Positions 42,831 through 51,466 of a stretch of DNA of 64,000 bases are shown here, piece after piece. A program made the position numbers and the translations under genes. The stretch is taken from contig NZ_AP024484.1 of the NCBI RefSeq assembly GCF_017347605.1, positions 558,001-622,000 on the forward strand. Reading direction: 5' to 3'. Source of the DNA: Prevotella herbatica (GTDB taxonomy: Bacteria > Bacteroidota > Bacteroidia > Bacteroidales > Bacteroidaceae). The first letter of the stretch is position 1. Each line of letters opens with the position of its first letter. The notes beneath the pieces were generated by a model. The model was not told the DNA's origin. It searched no databases and saw only the letters and a list, made by a program, of their open reading frames with translations.

Positions 42831-44582
42831 CTATTTGCTTAGACTTACCACTGGATGTATTGTCCAACCCTTCTGACTAAAGTAGGTAGAGTTATCAGTT
42901 CCGTCATTAGCAGAATTACCTTTAAGGTTAGGATTATTGTTAAGCAAACCTTGATAAATAGGCAGGAACTCATGTCCCTGAACATAAGAATCATAAGAGC
43001 TCTTTAGTTCTGGATCAGTTGCTATGTTAGAATAGCTAACAGGGTCCTTCACATGGTGTATAGAACGGCGGAATGTACCGTGTTCCTTCAACTGCTGCAA
43101 ACGGTCGGCACTGTAGAAGAAGCCCCAACGCAGGAGGTCGAATCCACGACCAAACTCACAACCAAATTCCTTTGGACGCTCTACATTGGCAATCTGCTCA
43201 AACAGCATATTCGCATTTGGAAAATCAGCAAGTTTCAAGTCTGCAAGATTTGCGCGTTCACGAACCTGATTAATCCAATCAATAGCCTGTTGTGTAGGAC
43301 CATTAACTTCATTCTCACATTCTGCTGCACGAAGTAACACATCAGAGTAGCGCATCATACGCAGATTTATACCATCATGCAAACCAGTTACCACCTTATT
43401 ATATAGACCGGTACGCAGGTTTGTAAACTTAGCAATTGGCAGACCACCGTTATTATTGTTTGTAACCACCGTATCTTTAGCGGTTAGTTTAGATGTATAA
43501 CATGTATTACCATATTCAAAACCTTCCCAGTCAGACTCATAAGTACCAATAGTCCAATATAAACGTGGATCAAGTTTGCCAGCTGTTGTACGTTCCCCTT
43601 TGAAAAGTTGATACAACCATGGTGAAGCAGATATATCGGCCCAACCACCATAAGCACCAGGACCAAAGTTACTTTCAATAGCAGAACCCTGTGTAGCATA
43701 AGCACTAGTATTTACTGGAGTCCACTCATCGTCTGTGCCCTGTGAACCATAATCAAGGTATTGAACCTCGAACAGACTCTCTGCATTATTCTCATATTGA
43801 GAACCTTCACGGAAATTATCACCATAGTTTGCCATTAACTTGTATGTTCCGTACTTCTTGCCAATGATATCCTTTAATACCGCAAGAGCCTCGCTATACT
43901 TATGGCGCTGCATAAGAGCACGGGCATAGTATCCCGCTGCTGAGCCACATGTGGCACGACCACCAGCCCATACACCACCCTCATCACGTGAAGGAAGTAG
44001 AGTCATAGCCTCCTGAAAATCTTTTTCTACTTGATCAAGTACATCATCGAAAGTACTGTTACCGCCATATAGACCATCTAGTGTAGAATAAGCCTTATAG
44101 TCTGTTATAAGTGGTGGATTCTGATAATATCCAGCAAGGTTATAATATGACAAACCACGAAGGAATAATATCTGTCCCTTGATGCGGCGCATATCTTCAG
44201 AGAGTTGAGCATCATCATTATTGCAACGTGAAAGAACAAAGTTACATACATTGATTGTGTAATACCATTCACGCCAAGACCATGAACTTATTTCATCGGT
44301 AATTGGCTCATTAAGATCATCGAAAGGCAGATACCATACCTGTGACGAGTTCCATGCTTCATCACCACGGCATACATCAATGGTGTAGCCTACACGAGCA
44401 TAAGAACCTTCCATACGAATATGGTTATAAGCAGCTATAACGCTTTCCTGCAAGTCATCGGCATTAAAGCCAAATGTACCTGTTGTTTGCTGGTTTGGAT
44501 TCATCAGTTCCAGCTTATCATTGCACGATGTGAATGTGCTAAGACCCAGCAAAAGGGCCAGTGAAATTTTATATAGTTTCAT
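42831..44582 (-). CDS. SusD-family glycan-binding lipoprotein
   Basis: This is a 583-residue SusD homologue. The start at 44582 gives MKLYKISLALLLGLSTFTSCND with a lipobox; an in-frame ATG at 44867 would run back into susC and lacks a signal. TPR-type SusD blocks are FLRGLSYYNLAGYYQNPPL, FQEAMTLLP, GRATCGSAAGYYARALMQRHKYSEAL, NLRMMRYSDVLLRAAECEN and INQVRERANLADL. It forms the lid and binding subunit of the SusC transporter 19 bp upstream. Linked GH43 genes indicate arabinan or arabino-oligosaccharides. Confidence 0.95.
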   Translation of the reverse strand: MKLYKISLALLLGLSTFTSCNDKLELMNPNQQTTGTFGFNADDLQESVIAAYNHIRMEGSYARVGYTIDVCRGDEAWNSSQVWYLPFDDLNEPITDEISSWSWREWYYTINVCNFVLSRCNNDDAQLSEDMRRIKGQILFLRGLSYYNLAGYYQNPPLITDYKAYSTLDGLYGGNSTFDDVLDQVEKDFQEAMTLLPSRDEGGVWAGGRATCGSAAGYYARALMQRHKYSEALAVLKDIIGKKYGTYKLMANYGDNFREGSQYENNAESLFEVQYLDYGSQGTDDEWTPVNTSAYATQGSAIESNFGPGAYGGWADISASPWLYQLFKGERTTAGKLDPRLYWTIGTYESDWEGFEYGNTCYTSKLTAKDTVVTNNNNGGLPIAKFTNLRTGLYNKVVTGLHDGINLRMMRYSDVLLRAAECENEVNGPTQQAIDWINQVRERANLADLKLADFPNANMLFEQIANVERPKEFGCEFGRGFDLLRWGFFYSADRLQQLKEHGTFRRSIHHVKDPVSYSNIATDPELKSSYDSYVQGHEFLPIYQGLLNNNPNLKGNSANDGTDNSTYFSQKGWTIHPVVSLSK

Positions 44583-44601
44583 ATTGAAAATACATATTAT
44601 G

Positions 44602-47600
44602 TTAGAATGTGAATTGAACACCGCACATATATGTATGTGGTGTCGGGAAAGAACAGAAGTTATTACCTGGAGTAAATGTTCCACCAGCATAGTCAACGTT
44701 GTAACCGTGATAACCAGTAAATGTGTAAACATTCTGTGCTGAGATATAAGCACGTGCGCCAGATATGATGCCTTTAAACCATTTATTAGGTAAGTTGTAA
44801 CCCAATTCAATGTTGGCAATCTTCCAATAAGCAGCATTCTGAATCTTGCGAGAGCTGAAAAGATCATTCCATGCCAAAGAAGCGTTGTTTGTTACATAAG
44901 TGCGTGGAACACTTGAGATGTATGTCTGACCATCAGTAGAATATTGATTGGCATTTAAGATTGATACATCTTTATTTCCCCATCCATAACATGAATTAAG
45001 ACTGTTATAAATATCGTCTGATACATGATAGTTTAGTGCTCCATAAGTAGAAATAGTCAAATCGAAGTTCTTATATTCAAGACGTGCACTCAAACCAAAG
45101 TTTATCTTTGGCAAACCACTACCAAGAACTACTTGATCATAAGCATCAATCTTTCCATCTGGAGTACCATTTGGACCACTAACATCCTTATACAGACAGT
45201 CACCTACGTTGGCACCCTGCTGTGTAGCATGATTATCCAAATCTGATTGTGTACGGGCAATACCTTCGTAAACCCAACCATAGAATTGACCGACTTCATG
45301 ACCTACGTAAGTAGCATAAGAACCTGTAATATATGAATTAGTTCCGAAACCTAAAGAAGTAACCTTATTCTTCAATGTACTCAGGTTAGCACTGATATCA
45401 TACTTCAATGGGCTATCATGGTTACGATATGTGGCAGAGAACTCAAAGCCACTGTTGTCCATAGAAGCGGCATTCATTGTAACACTTGTGTTTGAAACAC
45501 CTGCTTGTGCAGGAACAGGAACTCCATATAGCAAATCCTCTGAACGGTTTTTGTACCACTCTGCTGTAAACTCAAGGCGATTATTAAACATCGCAAGGTC
45601 AATACCTATATTGGTAGTCTTTTTCTTCTCCCATGCGATATTATCATTTACGTATGTAGATATAGCAGAACCGGTAACAGGAGTGTTATTGAAACTATAG
45701 GTCATGTTGTTACGATTCATTGTAGCCATATATTGGTACTCACCAATATTTTCATTACCGAGAACACCATAACTGGCGCGAACCTTAAACATATTGACGA
45801 TATCGTGACTGATTGGGAAGAATTTTTCCTTATCAAAACGCCAACCTACAGATACAGAAGGGAATGTTCCCCAACGGATATTTTTAGAAAGACGTGAACT
45901 ACCATCACGACGGATGATTGCAGATATCAGGTATTTCTCATCATAGTTGTAGTTAAGACGAGCAATATAAGAAGCTAAAGCATGCTTATATTCATAAGAT
46001 GAAGAATATGTTTTGGCTGCATTCTGAAGCTGCAAGAAGTAAGGCTCTGAGAAGTTTACGCCCCAACCTGTTAGCATATTTGAATTTTCCTCTTCGTATG
46101 TCTGACCTAACACTAGGTTGATGTTGTGTAGTCCTAGCGTACCATCATAAGTAAGAGTATTCTCAATCAACGCATCATTGTATGTACGCTCACCTTTTGT
46201 AAGACGCTCATTACTCTTGTCTAGATAAACGCGGTTACTCTGAATCCATGCAGATATCCAAGTGTTGTCCTTAGCGTGTGTATTGCTGTATGAAAGATTA
46301 ATCTTATAATTTAAATGGTGGTTTTTATTGCCCAAACCAATCATCTTTAATAAGTCTACATCAGCAGAAGCTGTACCAACAAAGCGATCAACGACTGTAT
46401 TACGCTTTAGCAGATTGTTTACCAACAGAGGATTAGATGCAGATATATCACCATGAATATTATCATAATATACGCCATAACCGTATGCATCATAATTATA
46501 GTTGCTGGCAGAACCGACCTTATCGTCAAGCACCCATGTAGTTGGGTCATAAGCCTTAATAGTTGGTTGCATCAACAATGTTCCACGCAGTACGTTAGTG
46601 ACATCACCATACAATCCCTGAACATACTCTGAAGCATTAGAAAGTCCCATATTGTCTTGGCTTGAATGTGAGTAAACCATACTAGTACGGAACTTAATAA
46701 ACTTAGTTTCAAAAGTATTGTTGGCACGTGCATTGTAACGCTTATAGTTTGGTCCAGCACCTTCAAGCGTACCCTTCTGCTCGAAGTAATCAAGGGCAAC
46801 ATTATAAGTACTGCTAGCACTACCACCACTGAAGTTTACGTTATGATTCTGTCGGATTCCAGTTTTAAATACCTCATTGAACCAATCAGTGTTAGTATTA
46901 TCCATAAAACGGTATTGACCAGTATTTGCATCAAGGCTGTAACCTCCAGGTAGAGCCGTGTTAGAGTTTGCGCATGCCTTACCAAGATAATTACTATACT
47001 GATCTGAATTCATCACATCATAAACACCACCTGAGATCTTATCAACACCAAAGTAGCCAGAGTAACCCACCTTCAATGGTTGGTCTTTTTGACCATTCTT
47101 TGTAGTAATGATAATCACACCGTTAGCTGCACGCGAACCATAAATAGCACCAGCAGAGGCATCCTTCAGCACTTGGATTGAGGCGATGTCATTAGGAGAG
47201 AAGTCACGGATAGAAGTACCCATAGGCACACCATCTATTACATATAGAGGTGCTGTACTTCCAAATGAACCGATACCACGTACTCTTACTGTAGGATCGG
47301 CACCAGGCTGACCATCTGTTGTAATCTGAACACCAGGAACCTTACCTTCAAGCATTGTAGAGATGTTAGAGTTAGACACCTTCTTCATCTCTTCTGCATT
47401 TACGATAGAAACAGAACCTGTAAGGTCTGCTTTCTTCTGTGTTCCGTAGCCGACAACAACAACTTGATTAAGCGTCAAGTCATTAGAAGTGAGTTGAATT
47501 TGGTCAATGATAGCACGACCACGAACAGCGATCTCGCGATCTTTATAACCAATATAGCTCACTGACAAAATAGCATTGGCAGGAACCTTTAATTGGAAAG

Positions 47601-47808
47601 CACCTTCTAGATCCGTCACAGTTCCTTCATTGGAACCTTTAACTTTGACGGTTGCACCAATAAGAGGTTGTCCATCTTGGTCTACAACACGACTTTTGAT
47701 CTGAATGATCTCTGTCTGTGTTACTGAAGCGACCATGGGTAAAGGACTTACTATAAGACCTCCCATAAAATTCAGAACAAGCATCACTGAGAATAAATGT
47801 TTTCTCAT
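44602..47808 (-). CDS. SusC-family TonB-dependent glycan transporter
   Basis: This is a 1,068-residue SusC/RagA protein. After a signal peptide come a carboxypeptidase-regulatory-like domain (about 35-110: GQPLIGATVKVKGSNEGTVTDLEGAF), the typical VVVGYGTQKKADLTGSVS link, a plug (about 120-235: GKVPGVQI, VRVRGIGSFGSTAPLYVIDGVP, ASAGAIYGSRAANGVIIITTKNG) and the barrel to the C-terminal PHTYMCGVQFTF. It imports oligosaccharide using TonB energy. It is the first gene of the operon SusC-SusD-lipoprotein-GH43-GH43. A candidate regulator site and -7 box lie in the 110 bp upstream. Confidence 0.96.
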   Translation of the reverse strand: MRKHLFSVMLVLNFMGGLIVSPLPMVASVTQTEIIQIKSRVVDQDGQPLIGATVKVKGSNEGTVTDLEGAFQLKVPANAILSVSYIGYKDREIAVRGRAIIDQIQLTSNDLTLNQVVVVGYGTQKKADLTGSVSIVNAEEMKKVSNSNISTMLEGKVPGVQITTDGQPGADPTVRVRGIGSFGSTAPLYVIDGVPMGTSIRDFSPNDIASIQVLKDASAGAIYGSRAANGVIIITTKNGQKDQPLKVGYSGYFGVDKISGGVYDVMNSDQYSNYLGKACANSNTALPGGYSLDANTGQYRFMDNTNTDWFNEVFKTGIRQNHNVNFSGGSASSTYNVALDYFEQKGTLEGAGPNYKRYNARANNTFETKFIKFRTSMVYSHSSQDNMGLSNASEYVQGLYGDVTNVLRGTLLMQPTIKAYDPTTWVLDDKVGSASNYNYDAYGYGVYYDNIHGDISASNPLLVNNLLKRNTVVDRFVGTASADVDLLKMIGLGNKNHHLNYKINLSYSNTHAKDNTWISAWIQSNRVYLDKSNERLTKGERTYNDALIENTLTYDGTLGLHNINLVLGQTYEEENSNMLTGWGVNFSEPYFLQLQNAAKTYSSSYEYKHALASYIARLNYNYDEKYLISAIIRRDGSSRLSKNIRWGTFPSVSVGWRFDKEKFFPISHDIVNMFKVRASYGVLGNENIGEYQYMATMNRNNMTYSFNNTPVTGSAISTYVNDNIAWEKKKTTNIGIDLAMFNNRLEFTAEWYKNRSEDLLYGVPVPAQAGVSNTSVTMNAASMDNSGFEFSATYRNHDSPLKYDISANLSTLKNKVTSLGFGTNSYITGSYATYVGHEVGQFYGWVYEGIARTQSDLDNHATQQGANVGDCLYKDVSGPNGTPDGKIDAYDQVVLGSGLPKINFGLSARLEYKNFDLTISTYGALNYHVSDDIYNSLNSCYGWGNKDVSILNANQYSTDGQTYISSVPRTYVTNNASLAWNDLFSSRKIQNAAYWKIANIELGYNLPNKWFKGIISGARAYISAQNVYTFTGYHGYNVDYAGGTFTPGNNFCSFPTPHTYMCGVQFTF

Positions 47809-47860
47809 TTTAATTGTTTTTAGTTATTAATGTTAATAGATTTAATGATAATTAATGTCG

Positions 47861-47868
47861 CAAATATA
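47861..47868 (-). promoter_or_regulatory. -7 box of the susC operon
   Basis: On the minus strand TATATTTG lies about 53 bp before the susC ATG. A TTG occurs 26 bp upstream, too far for the consensus, in keeping with an activator-dependent promoter. Confidence 0.5.
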
Positions 47869-47888
47869 GATAAAGAGTAAAAATACAT

Positions 47889-47919
47889 GGTGGACAAATC
47901 AATCTATTAGGTGGACAAA
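47889..47919 (-). promoter_or_regulatory. Direct-repeat operator candidate for the susC operon
   Basis: GGTGGACAAA occurs at 47889-47898 and again at 47910-47919, exactly 21 bp apart in the same orientation, directly upstream of the -7 box. Hybrid two-component regulators of glycan loci bind direct repeats about two helical turns apart, and this fits. Confidence 0.5.
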
Positions 47920-48234
47920 CATGTATTTGGGCGTATTTACTAAATTTATCCAACATTACTAAATGGCTTTGTTTACTAGTATTTCTCCTTAATATACAAG
48001 AAGTTATTTCATAAAAGCTGTGCATTCACACAACATTATATCATTAAAATTAATTTTTCTCTCTCAGCATGACAACTATCTTCCAAGAGTATTCCAACGA
48101 AAGCAAATAATTAAAAAACTTTTTTAATATAATGATATTATATATTAATTAGAAAGCTTTATCTTTGCACATAATATTAAAATAAGGAACTGTTTATACA
48201 AGACACTGACTTACTAAACTTTTTTAGCTAAAGA
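47920..48234. other. Intergenic DNA between susC leader and repeat element copy 2
   Basis: AT-rich without an ORF. TATCTTTG at 48160-48167 on the plus strand is a -7 box pointing into the repeat element, opposite to the element's own promoter. AAAAAACTTTTTT (48114-48126) is a weak palindrome. Nothing else stands out. Confidence 0.4.
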
Positions 48235-48348
48235 CAAAGAACTGTTGGCAGCATCTGAGGTACTGAGGATGTATACATAGATGCAGTAAACGAGAACAGA
48301 ATTTTCAAGCTTGTTTAAATGTTCTGCCGAATCACGCTGAATTCTTGG

Positions 48349-48379
48349 CAAAGATACTGCAAGATTTTTGTCCATGCAA
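48349..48379 (-). promoter_or_regulatory. Conserved outward promoter inside repeat element copy 2
   Basis: On the minus strand TTG (48377-48379), 20 bp, TATCTTTG (48349-48356). Both boxes and the spacing are identical to copy 1 although the spacer has several substitutions. It points towards susC (start 47808). Confidence 0.7.
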
Positions 48380-48586
48380 TAGAATTTTGGTTAGACTGTT
48401 AGCCAAAGTTTTAATTACTGTGGCGCTACACATCGTAATACACGTGCGTGCGCATGCGCACACTCTGGGTTTTTGAGAAGAATAAGTGTCGAAGTGTCTA
48501 TTAATTGAGCATCAATTTATTAGAACTTCTTTCGGGTAGAATAAAGTGATGGTTATTCGTCGGTAAAATGTGGGGGAAAATTTTCA

Positions 48587-48674
48587 TCATATTGCATTGC
48601 GCTTTACAAAGTAATTTGATGCGTTTTGCGATGTTTTGCAGTGCGTTTTGCGTTATATTGCATTGCGTTTTGCG
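48587..48674 (-). repeat. 22-bp tandem repeat, four units
   Basis: Four units of exactly 22 bp (48587-48608, 48609-48630, 48631-48652, 48653-48674) read on the minus strand as CGCAAAACGCA plus a variable half. Copy 1 has three units. Confidence 0.85.
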
Positions 48675-48729
48675 AAGCAATAGGAGGCAAAACATCGTAG
48701 AAACGTTTCCGTTTCTATATGGAATCAGC

Positions 48730-48751
48730 TGCGTTTCTATATAGAAACGCA
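48730..48751. repeat. 22-bp perfect palindrome in repeat element copy 2
   Basis: The same core as in copy 1 (GCGTTTCTATATAGAAACGC), flanked here by T/A. A related but imperfect GTTTCTACG / CGTTTCTATATG segment precedes it at about 48690-48722, suggesting local duplication. Confidence 0.85.
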
Positions 48752-49045
48752 TGCAAAACTTGAAATTTGACCTTCTGATCACCGTCACTTTATTTACTCA
48801 AATTCGTCGATAAAATATTGATATTCATTATGTTGCCTCTTCGACACTTACATTTTTCAAAATCCTAGGTGTGCGCGTGCCTGCACGTACATTATATATA
48901 CAGAAATAGATAACGTAGCTAAAACGTAGCTCACGAAGCTAAATGGATCTAGCTACGTATCGTCGGTCTCTTTGTTTATAGGCTTTGCGAGAGATGCCGT
49001 AGCTGCGTAGCTAAAAAAACGCAAAAAACAGGTGTACTCTAGGGC

Positions 49046-49140
49046 TTAATGCCACTTTTGCCCCGATAATGTCACTTAATGTCACTAGCTCATCCCTTAT
49101 AAATAAAGGGTTTGTGACAAAGTGACATTAGTGGCATTAA
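49046..49140. repeat. 95-bp nested hairpin
   Basis: Three concentric inverted pairs: TTAATGCCAC / GTGGCATTAA (49046-49055, 49131-49140), AATGTCACT / AGTGACATT (49078-49086, 49121-49129) and CCCTTAT / ATAAAGGG around 49094-49110. AATGTCACTT is also directly repeated at 49068-49077. It begins 16 bp after the end of repeat copy 2. It could be a strong RNA structure, an old insertion end or a regulator site. Confidence 0.7.
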
Positions 49141-49497
49141 AAAAACTTTTTCTGGTAGAGTTCAAGTATATATATGGAGGATATCAACCTCTAAATAGAC
49201 AGAGAACCAATAATATATGTATAATTCATTTTATCCTTTGCAAGAACAAAATAACGACATCATTCATTCAATCACATTTTATAAAGAATCAAATAACACC
49301 CCTTTCCTTTTGTACGTAACTTTTTTATTATCATCAAATAGTTAAAAACAACCAAAAATTAGCTCAATATTAAATTTATTATTATCTTTACCAACAGGTC
49401 AGAGATAACTTCATACTTTGGCTACAACTACCAAGAATAAAACAGAAGAATTTTCTTCGGCCTGTTTAAGTATAATTCTATTTAATTCGCAAAAGAT
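49141..49497 (+). other. Leader region of gpmA
   Basis: AT-rich. TATCTTTA at 49383-49390 is a one-mismatch -7 box for gpmA, without a clear -33 element. A 65-codon frame at 49122-49319 overlaps the hairpin and is not called. Confidence 0.4.
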
Positions 49498-50244
49498 ATG
49501 AAAAAAATAGTATTGATTAGACATGGGCAAAGCCAGTGGAACAAAGAAAACCGATTTACAGGTTGGACAAATGTAGACTTGTCTCTTCAAGGTATTGAAG
49601 AGGCTGAAAATGCAGGAACTCTTTTAAAAAAGGAAGGATATTCTTTCGATGTTGCTTACACCTCATATTTAAAGAGAGCTGTAAAAACACTCAACTGTGT
49701 TCTAGACAAAATGGATGAAGACTGGATCCCAGTCCTTAAATCATGGAGACTGAACGAAAAGCATTACGGTTTTCTTCAAGGGATGAATAAGAGCGAAACA
49801 GCTGAAAAGTATGGGAACGAACAGGTTCATATATGGCGCAGAAGTTTTGAAATCGCTCCCCAGCCTCTGTCAAAAGACGATTTGGATAATCCGCGACACG
49901 ACCCACGTTATGCGTCTATTCCTCCTGAATATATTCCAGACACGGAATCCCTGAAAGACACGATAGAAAGAGTTATGCCTTACTGGGAATGCGAAATTTT
50001 TCCTCAATTAATGAAGGTTGACAATATACTGGTCGTTGCCCATGGTAATAGTCTGCGTGGCATCGTGAAGCATCTAAAAGGTATTTCTGATGAAGCGATC
50101 AGTGACATGAATATTCCGACAGCAGTTCCTTATGTCTTTGAGTTTGATGACAACCTAAAACTTGTCCGAGACTTCTACTTGGGTAATGCAGAAGAAATCA
50201 AGCGCAAACAGGAAGCTGTTGCCAAACAAGGGCTGGCGAAATAA
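49498..50244 (+). CDS. gpmA: 2,3-bisphosphoglycerate-dependent phosphoglycerate mutase
   Basis: This 248-residue glycolytic enzyme interconverts 3- and 2-phosphoglycerate. [24 protein letters not shown] at the N-terminus contains the phosphohistidine (His9). [28 protein letters not shown] (acid Glu) and [10 protein letters not shown] (second His about 182) are complete. Length matches the dimeric dPGM family. A class I aldolase gene follows after 78 bp on the same strand, so both are probably controlled together. Confidence 0.97.
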   Translation: MKKIVLIRHGQSQWNKENRFTGWTNVDLSLQGIEEAENAGTLLKKEGYSFDVAYTSYLKRAVKTLNCVLDKMDEDWIPVLKSWRLNEKHYGFLQGMNKSETAEKYGNEQVHIWRRSFEIAPQPLSKDDLDNPRHDPRYASIPPEYIPDTESLKDTIERVMPYWECEIFPQLMKVDNILVVAHGNSLRGIVKHLKGISDEAISDMNIPTAVPYVFEFDDNLKLVRDFYLGNAEEIKRKQEAVAKQGLAK

Positions 50245-50322
50245 ACAGAGATGCCAGACCTGTAAACAAACAAATAACAAAAAGCTCTGTGTTTAAAAAT
50301 AACAAGATTAAAATATAAAATT

Positions 50323-51210
50323 ATGAATGCAATTCAATTAAAACAAATGACATCCGCTAAAGGATTCATTGCCGCACTTGATCAGAGTGGTGGCAGTACG
50401 CCAAAAGCCTTGAAGCAATATGGCGTTAATGAAGATGCGTGGACTACTGAAGAAGAAATGTTCCAGCTTGTCCATCAGATGCGTACTAGGGTCATCAAAG
50501 CACCTGCTTTCAAAGGTGACAGAATCATCGCATCCATTCTGTTTGAGAACACGATGAATCGTAAGATTGACGATAAATATACCGCTGATTACCTTTGGGA
50601 AGAAAAGCAAGTAGTTCCTATCCTGAAAATAGACAAGGGACTAGCTGATTTGGAAAACGGTGTACAGGTGATGAAACCAATGCCAGAATTGGATGACCTA
50701 CTGAAACAGGCACAGAAGAGACATATTTTTGGTACAAAGATGCGTTCAGTGATCAAGGAGGCAAATGAAGAAGGAATTAAAAAAATTGTTGACCAACAGT
50801 TTGAAATTGCCAAAAGAATCATTGCCTATGATCTTGTTCCAATCATTGAACCAGAAGTAGACATTCATGCTCCTGAAAAGACCAAATGTGAAGAACTCCT
50901 TAAAAAATATATCAAAGAGGATTTGAAAGCATTAGGTAAGGATCAGAAAGTAATGTTCAAGTTAACCATTCCGAACATAGACAACTTCTATGCTGACTTG
51001 ATGGGTGACACACATGTTGTACGTGTCGTTGCGTTGTCTGGTGGATATTCACAAGATGAAGCCTGCGAAAAGCTAACACATAATCATGGAATGATTGCCA
51101 GCTTCTCTAGAGCCCTGCTACAAGATTTAAGTAGCAGCCAGTCTGATGCAGACTTTAATAAGATGCTGAAAGACTCCATTGAGAAAATATATCAGGCATC
51201 AATAAAGTAA
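50323..51210 (+). CDS. fda: Fructose-1,6-bisphosphate aldolase, class I
   Basis: This 295-residue Schiff-base aldolase splits fructose 1,6-bisphosphate into two triose phosphates without metal. [38 protein letters not shown] and [15 protein letters not shown] match the bacterial class I Fda group such as the staphylococcal enzyme; the Schiff-base Lys is about residue 213 in MFKLTIPN. It follows gpmA and is closed by a strong hairpin, making a two-gene glycolytic unit. Confidence 0.95.
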   Translation: MNAIQLKQMTSAKGFIAALDQSGGSTPKALKQYGVNEDAWTTEEEMFQLVHQMRTRVIKAPAFKGDRIIASILFENTMNRKIDDKYTADYLWEEKQVVPILKIDKGLADLENGVQVMKPMPELDDLLKQAQKRHIFGTKMRSVIKEANEEGIKKIVDQQFEIAKRIIAYDLVPIIEPEVDIHAPEKTKCEELLKKYIKEDLKALGKDQKVMFKLTIPNIDNFYADLMGDTHVVRVVALSGGYSQDEACEKLTHNHGMIASFSRALLQDLSSSQSDADFNKMLKDSIEKIYQASIK

Positions 51211-51226
51211 GAACTTGCAAAGATTA

Positions 51227-51248
51227 TTTTCCTAATCATTTAGGAAAA
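51227..51248 (+). terminator. Small hairpin after fda
   Basis: Perfect 9-bp stem TTTTCCTAA / TTAGGAAAA with a TCAT loop, 16 bp past the fda stop. No long U run; a second, stronger hairpin follows. Confidence 0.5.
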
Positions 51249-51267
51249 AATAGTTGCTACTATAAGA

Positions 51268-51300
51268 TTTCCCCGAAAGTTTTTTTTACTTTCGGGGAAA
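51268..51300 (+). terminator. Strong hairpin after fda
   Basis: Perfect 13-bp stem TTTCCCCGAAAGT / ACTTTCGGGGAAA with a seven-T loop. The T run lies in the loop rather than after the stem. It separates fda from the convergent regulator gene at 51467. Confidence 0.65.
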
Positions 51301-51466
51301 TTCATATACAGATTATTAGGAGCTGACTTGCCATGAATGATTATGGCTTTGCTCTTAACCTATTTGTATAATCCCAAAATAAAGGAGAATCTGTCTTTAA
51401 TTGTTACAATGGCATCAATGATTTCAATATAACATGCTCCCCCCCTATTATTACTTGCGCAATATG

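Larger units (their letters stand above)
48235..49030 (-). mobile_element. Non-coding repeat element, copy 2 (one outer arm missing)
   Basis: Read on the minus strand, this 796-bp stretch matches 13045-13804 of copy 1 throughout, with conserved blocks CTTTGGCTAACAGTCTAACC, ACACTTCGACACTT, GCATGCGTTTCTATATAG, GAAAATTTTC-type and CGTAGCTCACGAAGCTAAAT. It ends at GTTCTTTG, where copy 1 continues into its second outer arm; that arm and the 23-bp terminal repeats are absent. A 95-codon open frame at 48501-48788 runs through the tandem repeat and is not conserved, so it is not called. The element lies upstream of the susC operon with its internal promoter directed at it. Confidence 0.8.

Noticed and set aside
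44583..44867. Upstream ATG extension of the SusD gene
   Set aside because: It would overlap susC by about 265 bp and place the lipoprotein signal internally.
48501..48788. 95-codon ORF inside repeat copy 2
   Set aside because: It runs through the 22-bp tandem repeat and the palindrome, and copy 1 has a different unit number and substitutions, so the frame is not kept.
49122..49319. 65-codon ORF upstream of gpmA
   Set aside because: It starts inside the nested hairpin and shows no protein-like pattern.
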